Shown here one piece after another: positions 20,402-31,934 of a stretch of 64,000 nt of DNA (the stretch's first letter is position 1; each line of letters begins with the position of its first letter). A program made the translations under genes and the position numbers. This stretch comes from Enterobacteriaceae endosymbiont of Plateumaris sericea. GTDB lineage: Bacteria > Pseudomonadota > Gammaproteobacteria > Enterobacterales > Enterobacteriaceae. The stretch lies in assembly GCF_012562605.1 (NCBI RefSeq), contig NZ_CP046224.1, positions 181,300 to 245,299 on the forward strand. Reading direction: 5' to 3'. Below the pieces are notes generated by a model, which had not been told where the DNA came from, searched no databases, and was given only the letters and a program-made list of their open reading frames with translations.

Positions 20402-20944
20402 TTAAATATTAAAAAAATTTTGTCTATAAAATTTTAATTCTTCTAATGATTGATATATATCTTTTATAGCACTATGTTTATTATTTTTTTTAAATTTAAT
20501 TAAATTGTTTATTTTCCATCTTTTTACTAATTCTTTTATAGTACTTACATCAATATTACGATAATGAAAATATTTTTCTAAATTAGGCATATAATTATAC
20601 ATAAATCTTCTATCTTGACAAATACTATTTCCACACATAGGAGATGTGTGGGGGGTAACCCATAATTTTAAAAAATCTAAAATATATTGTTCAGTTTGTT
20701 TTTCATTAAATATACTTTGTATTACTCTATTAATTAATCCAGTTTTTTTATGTGTTTTTTTATTCCATTGATCCATATTATCTAATTCTTTTTTAGATTG
20801 ATAAATTGCTATTATAGGACCTTCTTTTAATATATTTAAATTATTATCTGTAATTATAACAGCTATTTCAATAATACGATTTAAATTAGGATTTAATCCT
20901 GTCATTTCTAGATCTATCCATATTAAATTATTATTTTTTATCAT
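20402..20944 (-). CDS. orn: Oligoribonuclease
   Basis: DEDD-family 3'-5' exoribonuclease that finishes RNA decay by degrading di- to pentanucleotides. 180 residues (E. coli 181). The first exonuclease motif is WIDLEMTGLNP (9-19); the later motif near the C-terminus reads KHSAIKDIYQSLEEL. The central SICQDRRFMYNYMP segment is typical. Its neighbours tRNA-Gly, mutL and miaA preserve the E. coli regional order. Confidence 0.96.
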   Translation of the reverse strand: MIKNNNLIWIDLEMTGLNPNLNRIIEIAVIITDNNLNILKEGPIIAIYQSKKELDNMDQWNKKTHKKTGLINRVIQSIFNEKQTEQYILDFLKLWVTPHTSPMCGNSICQDRRFMYNYMPNLEKYFHYRNIDVSTIKELVKRWKINNLIKFKKNNKHSAIKDIYQSLEELKFYRQNFFNI

Positions 20945-21168
20945 AAGAAATACAATATATATAATTAAAAATTACTAAATTTTCAATTTTATAAAATTAT
21001 AAGTTAAAATTATAAGTTTATTAATAAATAATGATTTTATCATATCACAATTGAATATTAATTCAATATCATTATATAAACGATATTTAAATAAATAATA
21101 ATAATTTATTATTTTATATAAAAATTTTATATTTATAAAAAATATTAATTAATTTTATTTAATGATAC

Positions 21169-21747
21169 CTAATTTTTATTTTTAAAACGAGAAACATAAG
21201 ATTTATTCCTAATATCTATTTTAATTTTATCACCTATTTTAATAAACGAAGGAACTTTAATTATTTCTCCATTACTAAGAGTTGCTTGTTTGCTAACATT
21301 ATTTATTGTTTCAGTTTTTAAATTCATACTTGTATTTATAATTGTTAATTTAATAAAATTTGGTAAAGTAATAAATATAGGAAATTGATTCCAAAAAGTT
21401 ATGTTATAAAATGTATTAGGTATTAACCATTTATATTTATTTTTTATTATCAATTTATTAATTATTATTTGTTCAAAATTTTCTTTATACATAAAATGAT
21501 AACAATTATTTTTTTCATTATATAAATAAATTAAATCATTTTCTTTTATATCTGCAGTATTTAAAGAATCAGTTGATTTAAAAGTTTTATCAATTAATTT
21601 TTCAGTAATTAAATTACGCATTTTAATTCTTACAAATGCTTGACCTTTTCCTGGTTTTACAAAATCACTTGATTCTATAGAATATGGTTTATTTAAAAAT
21701 ATAAATTTCATACCAATTTTAAAATTATTACTAGAATAATTAACCAT
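21169..21747 (-). CDS. efp: Elongation factor P
   Basis: Translation factor that relieves ribosome stalling at consecutive prolines. 192 residues (E. coli 188). The modification loop FVKPGKGQAF is intact (about 29-38), including the lysine that is beta-lysylated in E. coli. It is followed by the KTFKSTDS segment and the C-terminal OB domains ending YVSRFK. In E. coli epmB, needed for beta-lysine formation, lies between efp and the groE genes; here that space is a 259-nt gap, so the factor may act unmodified unless the enzymes are encoded elsewhere. Confidence 0.95.
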   Translation of the reverse strand: MVNYSSNNFKIGMKFIFLNKPYSIESSDFVKPGKGQAFVRIKMRNLITEKLIDKTFKSTDSLNTADIKENDLIYLYNEKNNCYHFMYKENFEQIIINKLIIKNKYKWLIPNTFYNITFWNQFPIFITLPNFIKLTIINTSMNLKTETINNVSKQATLSNGEIIKVPSFIKIGDKIKIDIRNKSYVSRFKNKN

Positions 21748-21921
21748 TATTATATATATAACCTCAAAATAATAAATATAATAATGAATATTATATTATT
21801 AAAAATAATAAATATAATAATATATTATTATATAAATAATATTAGAAATAATTAAAAATATTTATTTTAAAATTCTTAATAATTAAGAATAGTATTATTT
21901 TACTCAAATAAAACAAATAAA

Positions 21922-21949
21922 TGCTGTGCTTTTTTAAAAAAGCACAGCA
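21922..21949 (-). terminator. Terminator of groSL
   Basis: A perfect 28-nt palindrome starting TGCTGTGCT lies about 60 nt beyond the groL stop. On the minus strand it is followed by a T-rich stretch (TTTATTTGTTTTATTT). G/C pairs in a stem stand out in this DNA, which supports a real intrinsic terminator. Confidence 0.75.
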
Positions 21950-22006
21950 AATTACTTAAGTATTTTATATCAATTTAAAAATATATTTATAAATATATTT
22001 TTATTA

Positions 22007-23671
<1,665 letters not shown>

Positions 23672-23723
23672 TTAAATTAAATTAATATTTCTATGAATAA
23701 CAATTTGTATCTAAAAATATTTT

Positions 23724-24017
23724 TTATTCTTTTACAATAGCTAAAATATCACTTTCTGACATAATTAATACTTCTTTATCGTCAATTTTTTCTGTTTTAA
23801 CATTATAACCATCATTAAATATTACTATATCTCCTTTTTTTACATCTAATGATTTTACTTGACCATTATCTAGTATACGACCTTTACCTACAGCTAAAAC
23901 TTCTCCACGTGTAGATTTTCCAACAGCAGAACCTGTTAATACAATACCACCTGAAGATTTAGTTTCAATTTTTTTACGTTTAACAATTACACGATCATGT
24001 AATGGACGAATGTTCAT
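23724..24017 (-). CDS. groS: Co-chaperonin GroES
   Basis: The 10-kDa lid of the GroEL chamber. 97 residues, as in E. coli. It starts [14 protein letters not shown]; the mobile loop that contacts GroEL reads [14 protein letters not shown] (about 18-31). First gene of the groS-groL operon, preceded by a sigma-32-type promoter. Confidence 0.98.
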   Translation of the reverse strand: MNIRPLHDRVIVKRKKIETKSSGGIVLTGSAVGKSTRGEVLAVGKGRILDNGQVKSLDVKKGDIVIFNDGYNVKTEKIDDKEVLIMSESDILAIVKE

Positions 24018-24100
24018 TAAATAATTTTCCTTATAATTAAGTATAGTTAATCAACTTTTTAATTAAAATTAATTTATTTTATTAAGTAAGGTGACCTGAA

Positions 24101-24130
24101 ACATAAGGACATATTTTATCGGTTTCAAGG
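24101..24130 (-). promoter_or_regulatory. Sigma-32-type promoter of groSL
   Basis: On the minus strand CCTTGAAAC (24122-24130) is followed after 14 nt by CCTTATGT (24101-24108). This fits the heat-shock consensus CTTGAAA - N11-16 - CCCCATNT. The next bases, TTTCAGGTCACC, resemble the initially transcribed region of E. coli groE (CTGGTCACC). It lies about 85 nt before groS. It is one of the few clear regulatory sites in the window and implies a retained RpoH. Confidence 0.7.
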
Positions 24131-24283
24131 CCTATCTTTTAAAAAAAATTAAATATAATTAATTATATAATAATTTAATAAAAAATTAATGAGAAATAGA
24201 ATTTTTTTTATAAAAAGTGTAGGTTATAAAATATATTGTTTTATTTTTTAGATTATAAATAAAACTAAAATTAAAGGCAGATT

Positions 24284-25561
24284 ATGATTTGTATACAATT
24301 AGTTATTATTTTATTACTTATATATATAGGTTCTAAATCAGGTGGTATGGCATTAGGTTTATTTGGAACTTTTGGAGTATTAATTTTAACATTATTATTT
24401 CATAATACAATTGGTAATATTCCATTTGATGTTATAGAAATTATCTTATCTGTTATTATTGCAATTTCTGTTGTTGATTTATCTGGGGGAATGGAATATT
24501 TAGTATTATATATGAATAAATTTTTGTCTAAAAGGAAAAAATATATTATTATTGTTTCTCCTTTAATAACATATTTTATTACTTTATTATCAGGAACCGG
24601 ACATACTGCACTTTCAATTTTTCCTGTTATTATTAATATATCGAAAAAAAATGGTATAAAACCAGTATATCCATTATCAATATCAGTAGTTGCTTCCCAA
24701 ATTGCAGTTACAGCATCACCTATATCTGCATCAGTAATTTATTTATCAAAAATATTAGATCCATTAGGAATTAGTTATAATCAATTATTAATAATTTTGA
24801 TTCCATCAACATTTATATCAATTTTAATTACTTCGATAATAATTAATTTTTTTAAAACTAATAAAAAACAAAATTTCTTAAATACTAATAATATTTTTTT
24901 TGAAAAAAAAATATTAAATAAAAAAAGTGGTAAATATTCAATTTTATTATTTTTAATGGGAATTATAATAACTCTTACATATAATATTTTATGTGATTAT
25001 GTTTTTTCTAATAAAATAAAAATTTTATCAAGAACAGAATCAACAATAATATTTATGTTAACCACTGCATTAATAATATCTATTATATGTAAAATTAAAA
25101 TAAAAAAAATTACTGATACTAATATTTTTAAATCAGGTATTAATGCTTGTATTTGTGTAATGGGAGTATCTTGGTTAGGAGATACTTTTATAAAATCACA
25201 TTTTCATGAAATCAAATTTATGATTTTAAATATAGTACAACAACATCCTTGGATGTTATCTATTATCTTATTTTTTATAACATCTTTATTTTATTCCCAA
25301 GCAGCAACAACAAAAGCAATAATACCAAGTTTAATTACTTTAGGAATTTCTCCTAAAATTATAATAGGATCATTTACAGCAGTTTCTGCTCTTTTTTTAT
25401 TTCCAATATATCCAACTTTATTAACTGCAGTAGAAATGGATGATACTGGTTCAACTAAAATAGGTAATTATATTTTTAATCATTCTTTTTTAATACCAGG
25501 AATTATAATTACTAGTTTATCAATTATATTAAGTTTTTTTATAGAAAGAATGATATTATAA
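24284..25561 (+). CDS. dcuA: C4-dicarboxylate/aspartate transporter DcuA
   Basis: Inner-membrane carrier that exchanges aspartate, fumarate, malate and succinate. 425 residues with about ten hydrophobic helices (E. coli DcuA 433). It resembles DcuA more than DcuB: ASQIAVTASPISASVIY near 145, INACICVMGVSWLGDTF near 286, YSQAATTKAI, and MDDTGSTKIGNYIFNHSF at the end. E. coli has dcuA-aspA-fxsA-groS; here aspA and fxsA are gone and dcuA is divergent from groS. With no aspartase beside it, I infer import of aspartate for PurA, pyrimidine and amino-acid synthesis. An AAAGGCAG ribosome-binding site is visible. Confidence 0.9.
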   Translation: MICIQLVIILLLIYIGSKSGGMALGLFGTFGVLILTLLFHNTIGNIPFDVIEIILSVIIAISVVDLSGGMEYLVLYMNKFLSKRKKYIIIVSPLITYFITLLSGTGHTALSIFPVIINISKKNGIKPVYPLSISVVASQIAVTASPISASVIYLSKILDPLGISYNQLLIILIPSTFISILITSIIINFFKTNKKQNFLNTNNIFFEKKILNKKSGKYSILLFLMGIIITLTYNILCDYVFSNKIKILSRTESTIIFMLTTALIISIICKIKIKKITDTNIFKSGINACICVMGVSWLGDTFIKSHFHEIKFMILNIVQQHPWMLSIILFFITSLFYSQAATTKAIIPSLITLGISPKIIIGSFTAVSALFLFPIYPTLLTAVEMDDTGSTKIGNYIFNHSFLIPGIIITSLSIILSFFIERMIL

Positions 25562-25585
25562 AAATTATTTTTAATAAATAATTTT
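25561..25585 (+). terminator. Candidate dcuA terminator
   Basis: A 9-bp A/T stem (25561-25569 with 25577-25585) with a 7-nt loop starts at the dcuA stop codon. It is followed by little more than one T before mixed A/T. Plausible by position, weak by composition. Confidence 0.35.
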
Positions 25586-25604
25586 TATAATTAATAATAA
25601 ACTA

Positions 25605-25634
25605 TTGACGTTAGATAGTAATTATTGTCATAAT
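25605..25634 (+). promoter_or_regulatory. Sigma-70 promoter of tRNA-Phe
   Basis: TTGACG (25605-25610), an 18-nt spacer and CATAAT (25629-25634) end about 20 nt before the mature 5' end of tRNA-Phe. Spacing and near-consensus boxes fit a dedicated tRNA promoter. Confidence 0.55.
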
Positions 25635-25653
25635 AGAATTGCTTTTTTTATAT

Positions 25654-25726
25654 GCCCGGATAGCTCAGTTGGTAGAGCAGTGGACTGAAAATCCCCGTGT
25701 CGGTGGTTCAATTCCACCTTCGGGCA
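25654..25726 (+). tRNA. tRNA-Phe (GAA)
   Basis: GCCCGGATAGCTCAG... gives a complete cloverleaf with anticodon GAA in the loop CTGAAAA. It is near-identical to E. coli tRNA-Phe. The anticodon stem GTGGA/TCCCC has a T28-C42 mismatch, and the acceptor stem has one G-T pair. The discriminator A is followed by TTTAA, so CCA is not encoded and must be added. Its 3' end is 1 nt from the fabA stop codon of the opposite strand. Confidence 0.97.
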
Positions 25727-25727
25727 T

Positions 25728-26243
25728 TTAATTTTTTTTTATTAATCCTACTTTTAAATTATTAGCTTTATATATTAATTTACTATCAATTATTGCTGTT
25801 CCTGTAGCAATACCAATAATCATATAATTTTTATTAATAATACGTTTTAAATTAATATAATAAGTTAATTTTTTAGATTCAGGTAATACTTCTCTAATAA
25901 ATTTAACATTTCGTACTCCTAAAGCTCTTCCTTTGCCTTCAAAACCTAACCAACCTAAATAAAACCCAACTAACTGAAACATTGAATCTAATCCCAAACA
26001 TCCTGGCATGATAGGATCATTAAAAAAATGATAAGAGAAAAACCATATTTTAGGATGAATATATAAATTTGCTTCTACATATCCCTTATTGTATTCTCCT
26101 CCATCTTTTGTAATCTTAACTATGTTATCTATTAATAATAATTTACCAGAAGATAATTTTGGATTTTTATTATTAAATAATTTTCCATAACTAGCAATAA
26201 TTAATTCTTTTTTAGAAAAAAAATTTTTTTTATGTGTCATCAT
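25728..26243 (-). CDS. fabA: 3-hydroxydecanoyl-ACP dehydratase/isomerase FabA
   Basis: Dehydrates 3-hydroxyacyl-ACP and isomerises trans-2- to cis-3-decenoyl-ACP, the branch point to unsaturated fatty acids. 171 residues (E. coli 172). The hot-dog fold active site is intact: His72 in SYHFFNDPIMPGCLG and Asp86 in GLDSMFQLVG. Two ATGs stand side by side at the start. It is convergent with tRNA-Phe with a single nucleotide between them. Keeping it implies self-made unsaturated membrane lipids, with AcpS also encoded here. Confidence 0.97.
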   Translation of the reverse strand: MMTHKKNFFSKKELIIASYGKLFNNKNPKLSSGKLLLIDNIVKITKDGGEYNKGYVEANLYIHPKIWFFSYHFFNDPIMPGCLGLDSMFQLVGFYLGWLGFEGKGRALGVRNVKFIREVLPESKKLTYYINLKRIINKNYMIIGIATGTAIIDSKLIYKANNLKVGLIKKN

Positions 26244-26340
26244 ATTAATATTACTTATAAAAATTTATATTATTAATTTTTATAAAAATAATGATTAAAA
26301 ATTTTAATAAAATTAAATTTTTTATAATACTGAATACTTA

Positions 26341-26380
26341 AATAAGTAATACAGAAATATAAATTTCTGTATTACTTATT
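26341..26380 (-). terminator. Terminator of ompA
   Basis: A perfect 18-bp stem (26341-26358 with 26363-26380) with the loop ATAA lies about 30 nt past the ompA stop. Towards fabA the minus strand continues with a T-rich stretch. An unbroken stem of this length with interspersed G/C is unlikely by chance. Confidence 0.7.
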
Positions 26381-26412
26381 TATTAAAATTAAAATATAAA
26401 ATAATTAACTTT

Positions 26413-27468
26413 TTAAAAAAAAAATTTCATAGGATAAAATCCTGAAATATCTATTTCTACCATACGATCTGATTCTAAACAATTTTTTAATAATTGATAA
26501 TTATTAAATTTTTTACAATCTGTATTGTCTTCTGATCTAATACTTCCTAATCCTTGTATAAAAAGATATTTTTTTAATATACCTTTTGAAACTAAATATT
26601 CAGATACTATGTTTGCTCTTTTTTTAGAAAGAGATAAATTATATTTTTTTTTACCAATAAAATCAGTGAAACCTACAATATGTATAGCATTATTTTGATA
26701 ATTAATAGTTTTTAATCTTTTAATAATTGAATCTAATGTTCTTTTAGATTGTTCTTGTAAAGTAGAATCATTAAATTTAAAAAAGATATTAGATTTTATA
26801 TTAAAACGATTATTACTTAATCTTTTATATAAAATTGTATTAATTATTTTAGCAGGTTTATGTTTATTAAAAAAATATGATAAGCCAAAAACTAACATTG
26901 AGTTATTAGTTTCTTGACCAACCATATCATTGTCTCCAATTTTTCTTGTAAATTGATATTCTAATCTAGAAGACCAATTATTATTTATTTTATATTCACC
27001 ACCTAAGGACATTAATGGAGTAGCATTATAAAAATAATCATAAAAATTATAATTATTTTTAACATCTATACGTGTAATAATAGCACCTAAACGACTATAT
27101 AAATCTAAATTTCCAAAAATTGGATAAGAAATTTTTGTAGATAATTGTATACCTTGTGCCTTAAATGAATTAGTTGTATTTTTATAATGATGAGAAATTA
27201 ATCCTAACCAATCATAACCTAATTCAAAATTTAAGTAACGATTTTCTTTATATCCTAAAAATAATCCACTACCTAATTTATTTATCTTTGAAAAATCTTT
27301 TGGATTAATACTACTAAAACCTAAAAGATTATCATATTGTGACCATCCAATTTTTGATCCTAAATACCAATTATTTTTATTATTTTTAACAGTATCAGCT
27401 ATGACATTATTAATATTATAGAAAAAACTAATAAATATTGTTGCAATTACAATAACTATTTTTTTCAT
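26413..27468 (-). CDS. ompA: Outer-membrane protein OmpA
   Basis: Major outer-membrane protein anchoring the envelope to peptidoglycan. 351 residues (E. coli 346). A signal peptide (about 1-24, ending near NVIAD) precedes an eight-strand beta barrel that begins NWYLGSKIGWSQYDN. The C-terminal OmpA domain (about 215-345) keeps the peptidoglycan-binding Asp and Arg in FTDFIGKKKYNLSLSKKRA. The proline-rich hinge is shortened to little more than HKPAK. A G/C-containing hairpin terminates it. Its presence agrees with retained SurA and DegP. Confidence 0.95.
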   Translation of the reverse strand: MKKIVIVIATIFISFFYNINNVIADTVKNNKNNWYLGSKIGWSQYDNLLGFSSINPKDFSKINKLGSGLFLGYKENRYLNFELGYDWLGLISHHYKNTTNSFKAQGIQLSTKISYPIFGNLDLYSRLGAIITRIDVKNNYNFYDYFYNATPLMSLGGEYKINNNWSSRLEYQFTRKIGDNDMVGQETNNSMLVFGLSYFFNKHKPAKIINTILYKRLSNNRFNIKSNIFFKFNDSTLQEQSKRTLDSIIKRLKTINYQNNAIHIVGFTDFIGKKKYNLSLSKKRANIVSEYLVSKGILKKYLFIQGLGSIRSEDNTDCKKFNNYQLLKNCLESDRMVEIDISGFYPMKFFF

Positions 27469-27606
27469 TTTTAATACCTATTATTATAATAATAAAACTA
27501 TATAATAAAAATTAATAACATATAAATATTTTATTCCTTACAAATTCATTAGTATTATATGAAATAAAAATTAATTTTTTTAATCATATAATTTAAAATT
27601 ATTTAA

Positions 27607-28614
27607 CTAATTAAACTTTTTAATCAAAAAATTACTATGTTTATCTTTTGTCAATCTTATTGAAGAAGATAATATAAATTCTTTTTTTAATATTGCTTGT
27701 ATCCAAATAGTATTATTTGTAAATTTTATTGAAGACAATATTCTTCCTCCTCTTGAACCCACTTTCCAAATATCTTTTTTATTATTATTTGTAAATTCTA
27801 ATTGATCATCAAATAAAGGTAAAAAATTTGCAGTACCTTCTAATAAAAATAATAATTTATTATTTTTTTTTTTAATTGCTGAAATACTAATTATTTCTTG
27901 TCCTAAATAACATCCTTTATTAAAATCAATAGCATTAAAAAATTCCATATTAGATTCCTGAAAAAGAAATTTAATACTATTATTTATATCAAAAATAGGA
28001 TAACCAATTTCCATATTAAATTTAATCCATTGATTATTATCATATATTAATATCCCTTTATTTATTATATTTTTTATTAAAAATTTTGCATGTTCTTTAT
28101 CTAAAATCATTAAATATCTTTTTATAGGATGTATAAATTTTAAAAAAATATTATTATTATAAATAAATAAATTTTTTTTATTAGAATAAAAATTATAAGA
28201 ATTAAAAATTTGAGATAAAATTTTATCAGAATTTATTCCTGATAAACCTAAAATGATTTGTGATGTTTGTAATATAAAATTTATTTTATATAAAAATATA
28301 TATTTCTTAATTTGATCTAAATAATATTTTATAATATTTTTTCTTACTATATAACAATAACCATTTTTATATTTAAATATATACATATTTGTTAATATTT
28401 TTCCTTTAGCATTACAATGTAATGCATGAAAAAAACATAATGGATTATTATCTAATTTATTAATATCTATTGTAAGTTGATTTTGTAAAAAAATTTTACT
28501 ATCTAATCCTTGTATAATTATAAAACTCCATGTATCTAATAAAATTAATTTTATTAAATCATTAGAAAAATCAACACAATTCTTATAAAAAAAATATTTT
28601 TTTATATTAAACAT
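27607..28614 (-). CDS. ygfZ: tRNA-modifying protein YgfZ
   Basis: Folate-binding protein related to the glycine-cleavage T protein; it supports Fe-S enzymes such as the tRNA methylthiotransferase MiaB. 335 residues (E. coli 326). The diagnostic motif KGCYLGQE near 235-242 carries the conserved cysteine. The N-terminal LDTWSFIIIQGLDSKIFLQNQ segment is typical. No operon partners; about 100 nt separate it from carB, and ompA is downstream. Confidence 0.91.
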   Translation of the reverse strand: MFNIKKYFFYKNCVDFSNDLIKLILLDTWSFIIIQGLDSKIFLQNQLTIDINKLDNNPLCFFHALHCNAKGKILTNMYIFKYKNGYCYIVRKNIIKYYLDQIKKYIFLYKINFILQTSQIILGLSGINSDKILSQIFNSYNFYSNKKNLFIYNNNIFLKFIHPIKRYLMILDKEHAKFLIKNIINKGILIYDNNQWIKFNMEIGYPIFDINNSIKFLFQESNMEFFNAIDFNKGCYLGQEIISISAIKKKNNKLLFLLEGTANFLPLFDDQLEFTNNNKKDIWKVGSRGGRILSSIKFTNNTIWIQAILKKEFILSSSIRLTKDKHSNFLIKKFN

Positions 28615-28713
28615 ATATTATTAAAAATTTTTAATTTACTAATTATAATATAATTTACAAAAGAATAAAAATATATTTCATTAAATATTACTAAAATATT
28701 TAAAATTTATTTT

Positions 28714-31700
28714 TTATAAATTTTTAACTAATTTTTTATGAATTTCCTGTAAAGAAAATATTCTTTTTTTAGGATTAATATTCATAGCTAATATTGTAGC
28801 AATTGAACCATTAATTGTTGTATCACAATGAATACCATGTTCTAAAGCAGAAATTCTAATAAGTTTAGATTTTTCAATAGAACTTTTATTTGATGTAGTA
28901 TTAATAATATAATTATACTGCTTATTTTTTATAAAATCTATAATATTAGGTGATTTTTCTGTTATTTTTCTTACAATATTAACTTTAATATTTTTACTTT
29001 TTAAAAACTTAGCTGTACCTTTTGTAGCATCAATATTTAAACCATATTTTACTAATTGTTTTGCTAATGGAAAAATTAAAATTTTATCTTGATCTCTAAC
29101 AGAAATTAATACTGATCCAATTTTTTTTATATTAATATTTATTCCTAACATAGCTTTAGCAAAAGCTTCTGCAAAAGAATATCCAATACCCATTACTTCT
29201 CCTGTTGAATGCATTTCAGGTCCTAAAATTGGATCTACACCATAAAATTTATTAAATGGTAATACTACTTCTTTAACAGAAAAATAATAAGGAATTATTT
29301 CTTTATTAATTTTTAAATCAATTAAAGATTTTCCTACCATTACTAATGTACTTATTTTTGCTAAAGGTATTCCTATAGCTTTTGATATAAATGGAATAGT
29401 ACGTGAAGCTCTAGGATTTACTTCTATTAAATAAATTTCATTATCTTTAATAGCAAATTGTACATTTAATAAACCACAAATATTAATTTCTATAGCTAAT
29501 TTTTTTACTTGAGACCTAATTTCATTTAGAATAATATTACTAATATTTTTTGTTGGTAAAGAACAAGCAGAATCACCAGAATGTATACCAGCTTGTTCTA
29601 CATGTTCCATTATACCACCAATAAAAACATTCTTTCCATCACAAATTGCATCTACATCAACTTCTATTGCATTATCTAAAAATTTATCTAATAATACAGT
29701 AGTATTATTTTGATTAAAGTATTCTTTTAAATCATTAATATTATATATTAATTCCATTGCTCTGCCTCCTAATACATAGGAAGGTCTAATAACTATAGGA
29801 TATCCAATTATTTTAGATTTTTCTATTGCTTCATTTAAATTATAAACTATAAAATTTTCTGGTTGTTTTAATTTTAAAAAATTAACTATATTCTGAAATT
29901 TTTTCCTATTTTCAGCTTTATCAATAGAAGATGGACTTGTTCCTATAATTTTTACTCCTTGTTTTTCTAATAACTTAGCTAAATTTAATGGAGTTTGTCC
30001 TCCATATTGGACAATAACACCTTGAGGTTTTTCTATTCTAATAATTTCTAATATATCTTCTAAAGTAATTGGTTCAAAATATAAACGATCTGAAATATCA
30101 TAATCAGTAGAAACTGTTTCAGGATTACAATTGACCATTATGGTTTCAAAATTATTTTCACGTAATGCCATAGCAGCATGAACACAACAATAATCAAATT
30201 CTATTCCTTGACCAATTCTATTAGGACCACTTCCTAAAATTATAATTTTTTTCTTATTATTACTAGGATTAGATTCACATTCTATTGCATATGTAGAATA
30301 TATATATGCAGTATTAGTTTCAAATTCTGCTGCACATGTATCAACTCTTTTATATACTGGATGTAAATTATGATTATAACGTAAATTACGTACTTTTATT
30401 TCAGAAATTTGTAATAAATCAGCTATTCTAGAATCTGAAAAACCCATTTTTTTTAAATTAAAAAAATATTTTTTATTTTTTAAACAATTTATACCTAAAT
30501 TTTTTATTTCATTTTCAATAATAATTATTTCTTTAATTTGAGATAAAAACCAAGGATCTATTTTTGAATAATAAGAAATATCATTTATTGACATCTTTAA
30601 TCTAAAAGCATCAGCTATGAATCTAATTCTGTCTGGTCCTGCTTTTTTTAATTCTTTTATAAGATATTTTAAACTGTTTTTATTTAAAATTTTTATTTTA
30701 GGTGTAAAACCATTAATTCCTATTTCTAAACTACGTAAAGCTTTTTGAATAGATTCTTGAAAAGTTCTTCCTATAGACATAACTTCTCCTACAGATTTCA
30801 TTTGTGTAGATAATCTATCACTAGCTTTAATAAATTTTTCAAAATTAAATCTTGGTATTTTTGTAACTACATAATCAATAGTAGGTTCAAAAGAAGCTGA
30901 AATTTTTTTATTAGTTATGTCATTCATTAATTCATCTAAAGTATATCCTACAGATAATTTTGCTGATATTTTTGCTATAGGAAAACCAGTTGCTTTAGAA
31001 GCTAAAGCTGATGATCTTGATACACGAGGATTCATTTCAATTACTACTAATTTACCATTTTTAGGATTAATAGCAAATTGTACATTAGAACCACCTGATT
31101 CTATTCCTATTTCTTGCATAATTAATATAGAAGCATTTCTCATTATCTGATATTCTTTATCAGATAAAGTTTGTGCTGGTGCTACAGTAATAGAATCTCC
31201 AGTATGAATACCCATAGAATCAATATTTTCAATTGAACATATAATAATACAATTTCCATTTTTATCTCTTATTACTTCCATTTCATATTCTTTCCAACCT
31301 ATTAAAGATTCATCAATTAATAATTCTTTATTAGGAGACAAATTTATTCCTATTTTACAAATATTTATAAATTCTTTTAAATTATTTGCTATACCTCCAC
31401 CACTTCCACCCATAGTAAAAGATGGTCTAATAATACATGGGAATCCAATTTTATTTGCAAAATTAATAGCTTCATTAATATTATTTACAATTTTAGAAAC
31501 AGTTGTATTTAAACCTAATTTTTTTATAATTTTTGAAAAATAATAACGATTTTCAGCTTTATGTATTGATTCTATTGTTACTCCAATAATTTTTACATTA
31601 AATTTATTTAAAATATTATTTTTATTTAAATCTAATATACAATTTAAAGCCGTTTGTCCTCCCATAGTAGGTAAAATAGCATCAGGTTTTTCTTTTTTTA

Positions 31701-31932
31701 TAATTTTAGTTATAATTTCCCATTGTATGGGTTCTATATAAGTAATATCAGCAATATCAGGATCAGTCATAATTGTAGCTGGATTTGAATTAATTAAAAT
31801 TAATTTATATCCTTCTTCCTTTAAAGCTTTACATGCTTGAGTTCCTGAATAATCAAATTCACAAGCTTGACCTATAACTATAGGACCTGCTCCTAAAATC
31901 ATAATACTTTTTATATCGGTATTTTTAGGCAT
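28714..31932 (-). CDS. carB: Carbamoyl-phosphate synthase large subunit
   Basis: Makes carbamoyl phosphate from ammonia (delivered by CarA), bicarbonate and two ATP; it feeds arginine and pyrimidine synthesis. From the ATG at 31932 it has 1072 residues (E. coli 1073) and starts [19 protein letters not shown] as in E. coli. A longer frame to 31962 adds ten residues overlapping carA and is rejected. Two ATP-grasp halves are visible, each with GxGP and [10 protein letters not shown] or [14 protein letters not shown] loops, then the C-terminal MGS allosteric domain. The carA stop is 2 nt upstream. Argininosuccinate or aspartate transcarbamoylase genes are not in the window. Confidence 0.98.
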   Translation of the reverse strand: MPKNTDIKSIMILGAGPIVIGQACEFDYSGTQACKALKEEGYKLILINSNPATIMTDPDIADITYIEPIQWEIITKIIKKEKPDAILPTMGGQTALNCILDLNKNNILNKFNVKIIGVTIESIHKAENRYYFSKIIKKLGLNTTVSKIVNNINEAINFANKIGFPCIIRPSFTMGGSGGGIANNLKEFINICKIGINLSPNKELLIDESLIGWKEYEMEVIRDKNGNCIIICSIENIDSMGIHTGDSITVAPAQTLSDKEYQIMRNASILIMQEIGIESGGSNVQFAINPKNGKLVVIEMNPRVSRSSALASKATGFPIAKISAKLSVGYTLDELMNDITNKKISASFEPTIDYVVTKIPRFNFEKFIKASDRLSTQMKSVGEVMSIGRTFQESIQKALRSLEIGINGFTPKIKILNKNSLKYLIKELKKAGPDRIRFIADAFRLKMSINDISYYSKIDPWFLSQIKEIIIIENEIKNLGINCLKNKKYFFNLKKMGFSDSRIADLLQISEIKVRNLRYNHNLHPVYKRVDTCAAEFETNTAYIYSTYAIECESNPSNNKKKIIILGSGPNRIGQGIEFDYCCVHAAMALRENNFETIMVNCNPETVSTDYDISDRLYFEPITLEDILEIIRIEKPQGVIVQYGGQTPLNLAKLLEKQGVKIIGTSPSSIDKAENRKKFQNIVNFLKLKQPENFIVYNLNEAIEKSKIIGYPIVIRPSYVLGGRAMELIYNINDLKEYFNQNNTTVLLDKFLDNAIEVDVDAICDGKNVFIGGIMEHVEQAGIHSGDSACSLPTKNISNIILNEIRSQVKKLAIEINICGLLNVQFAIKDNEIYLIEVNPRASRTIPFISKAIGIPLAKISTLVMVGKSLIDLKINKEIIPYYFSVKEVVLPFNKFYGVDPILGPEMHSTGEVMGIGYSFAEAFAKAMLGININIKKIGSVLISVRDQDKILIFPLAKQLVKYGLNIDATKGTAKFLKSKNIKVNIVRKITEKSPNIIDFIKNKQYNYIINTTSNKSSIEKSKLIRISALEHGIHCDTTINGSIATILAMNINPKKRIFSLQEIHKKLVKNL

Positions 31933-31934
31933 TA

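Noticed and set aside
30917..31150. Short open frame opposite carB
   Set aside because: Antisense of conserved ATP-grasp codons; no independent evidence.
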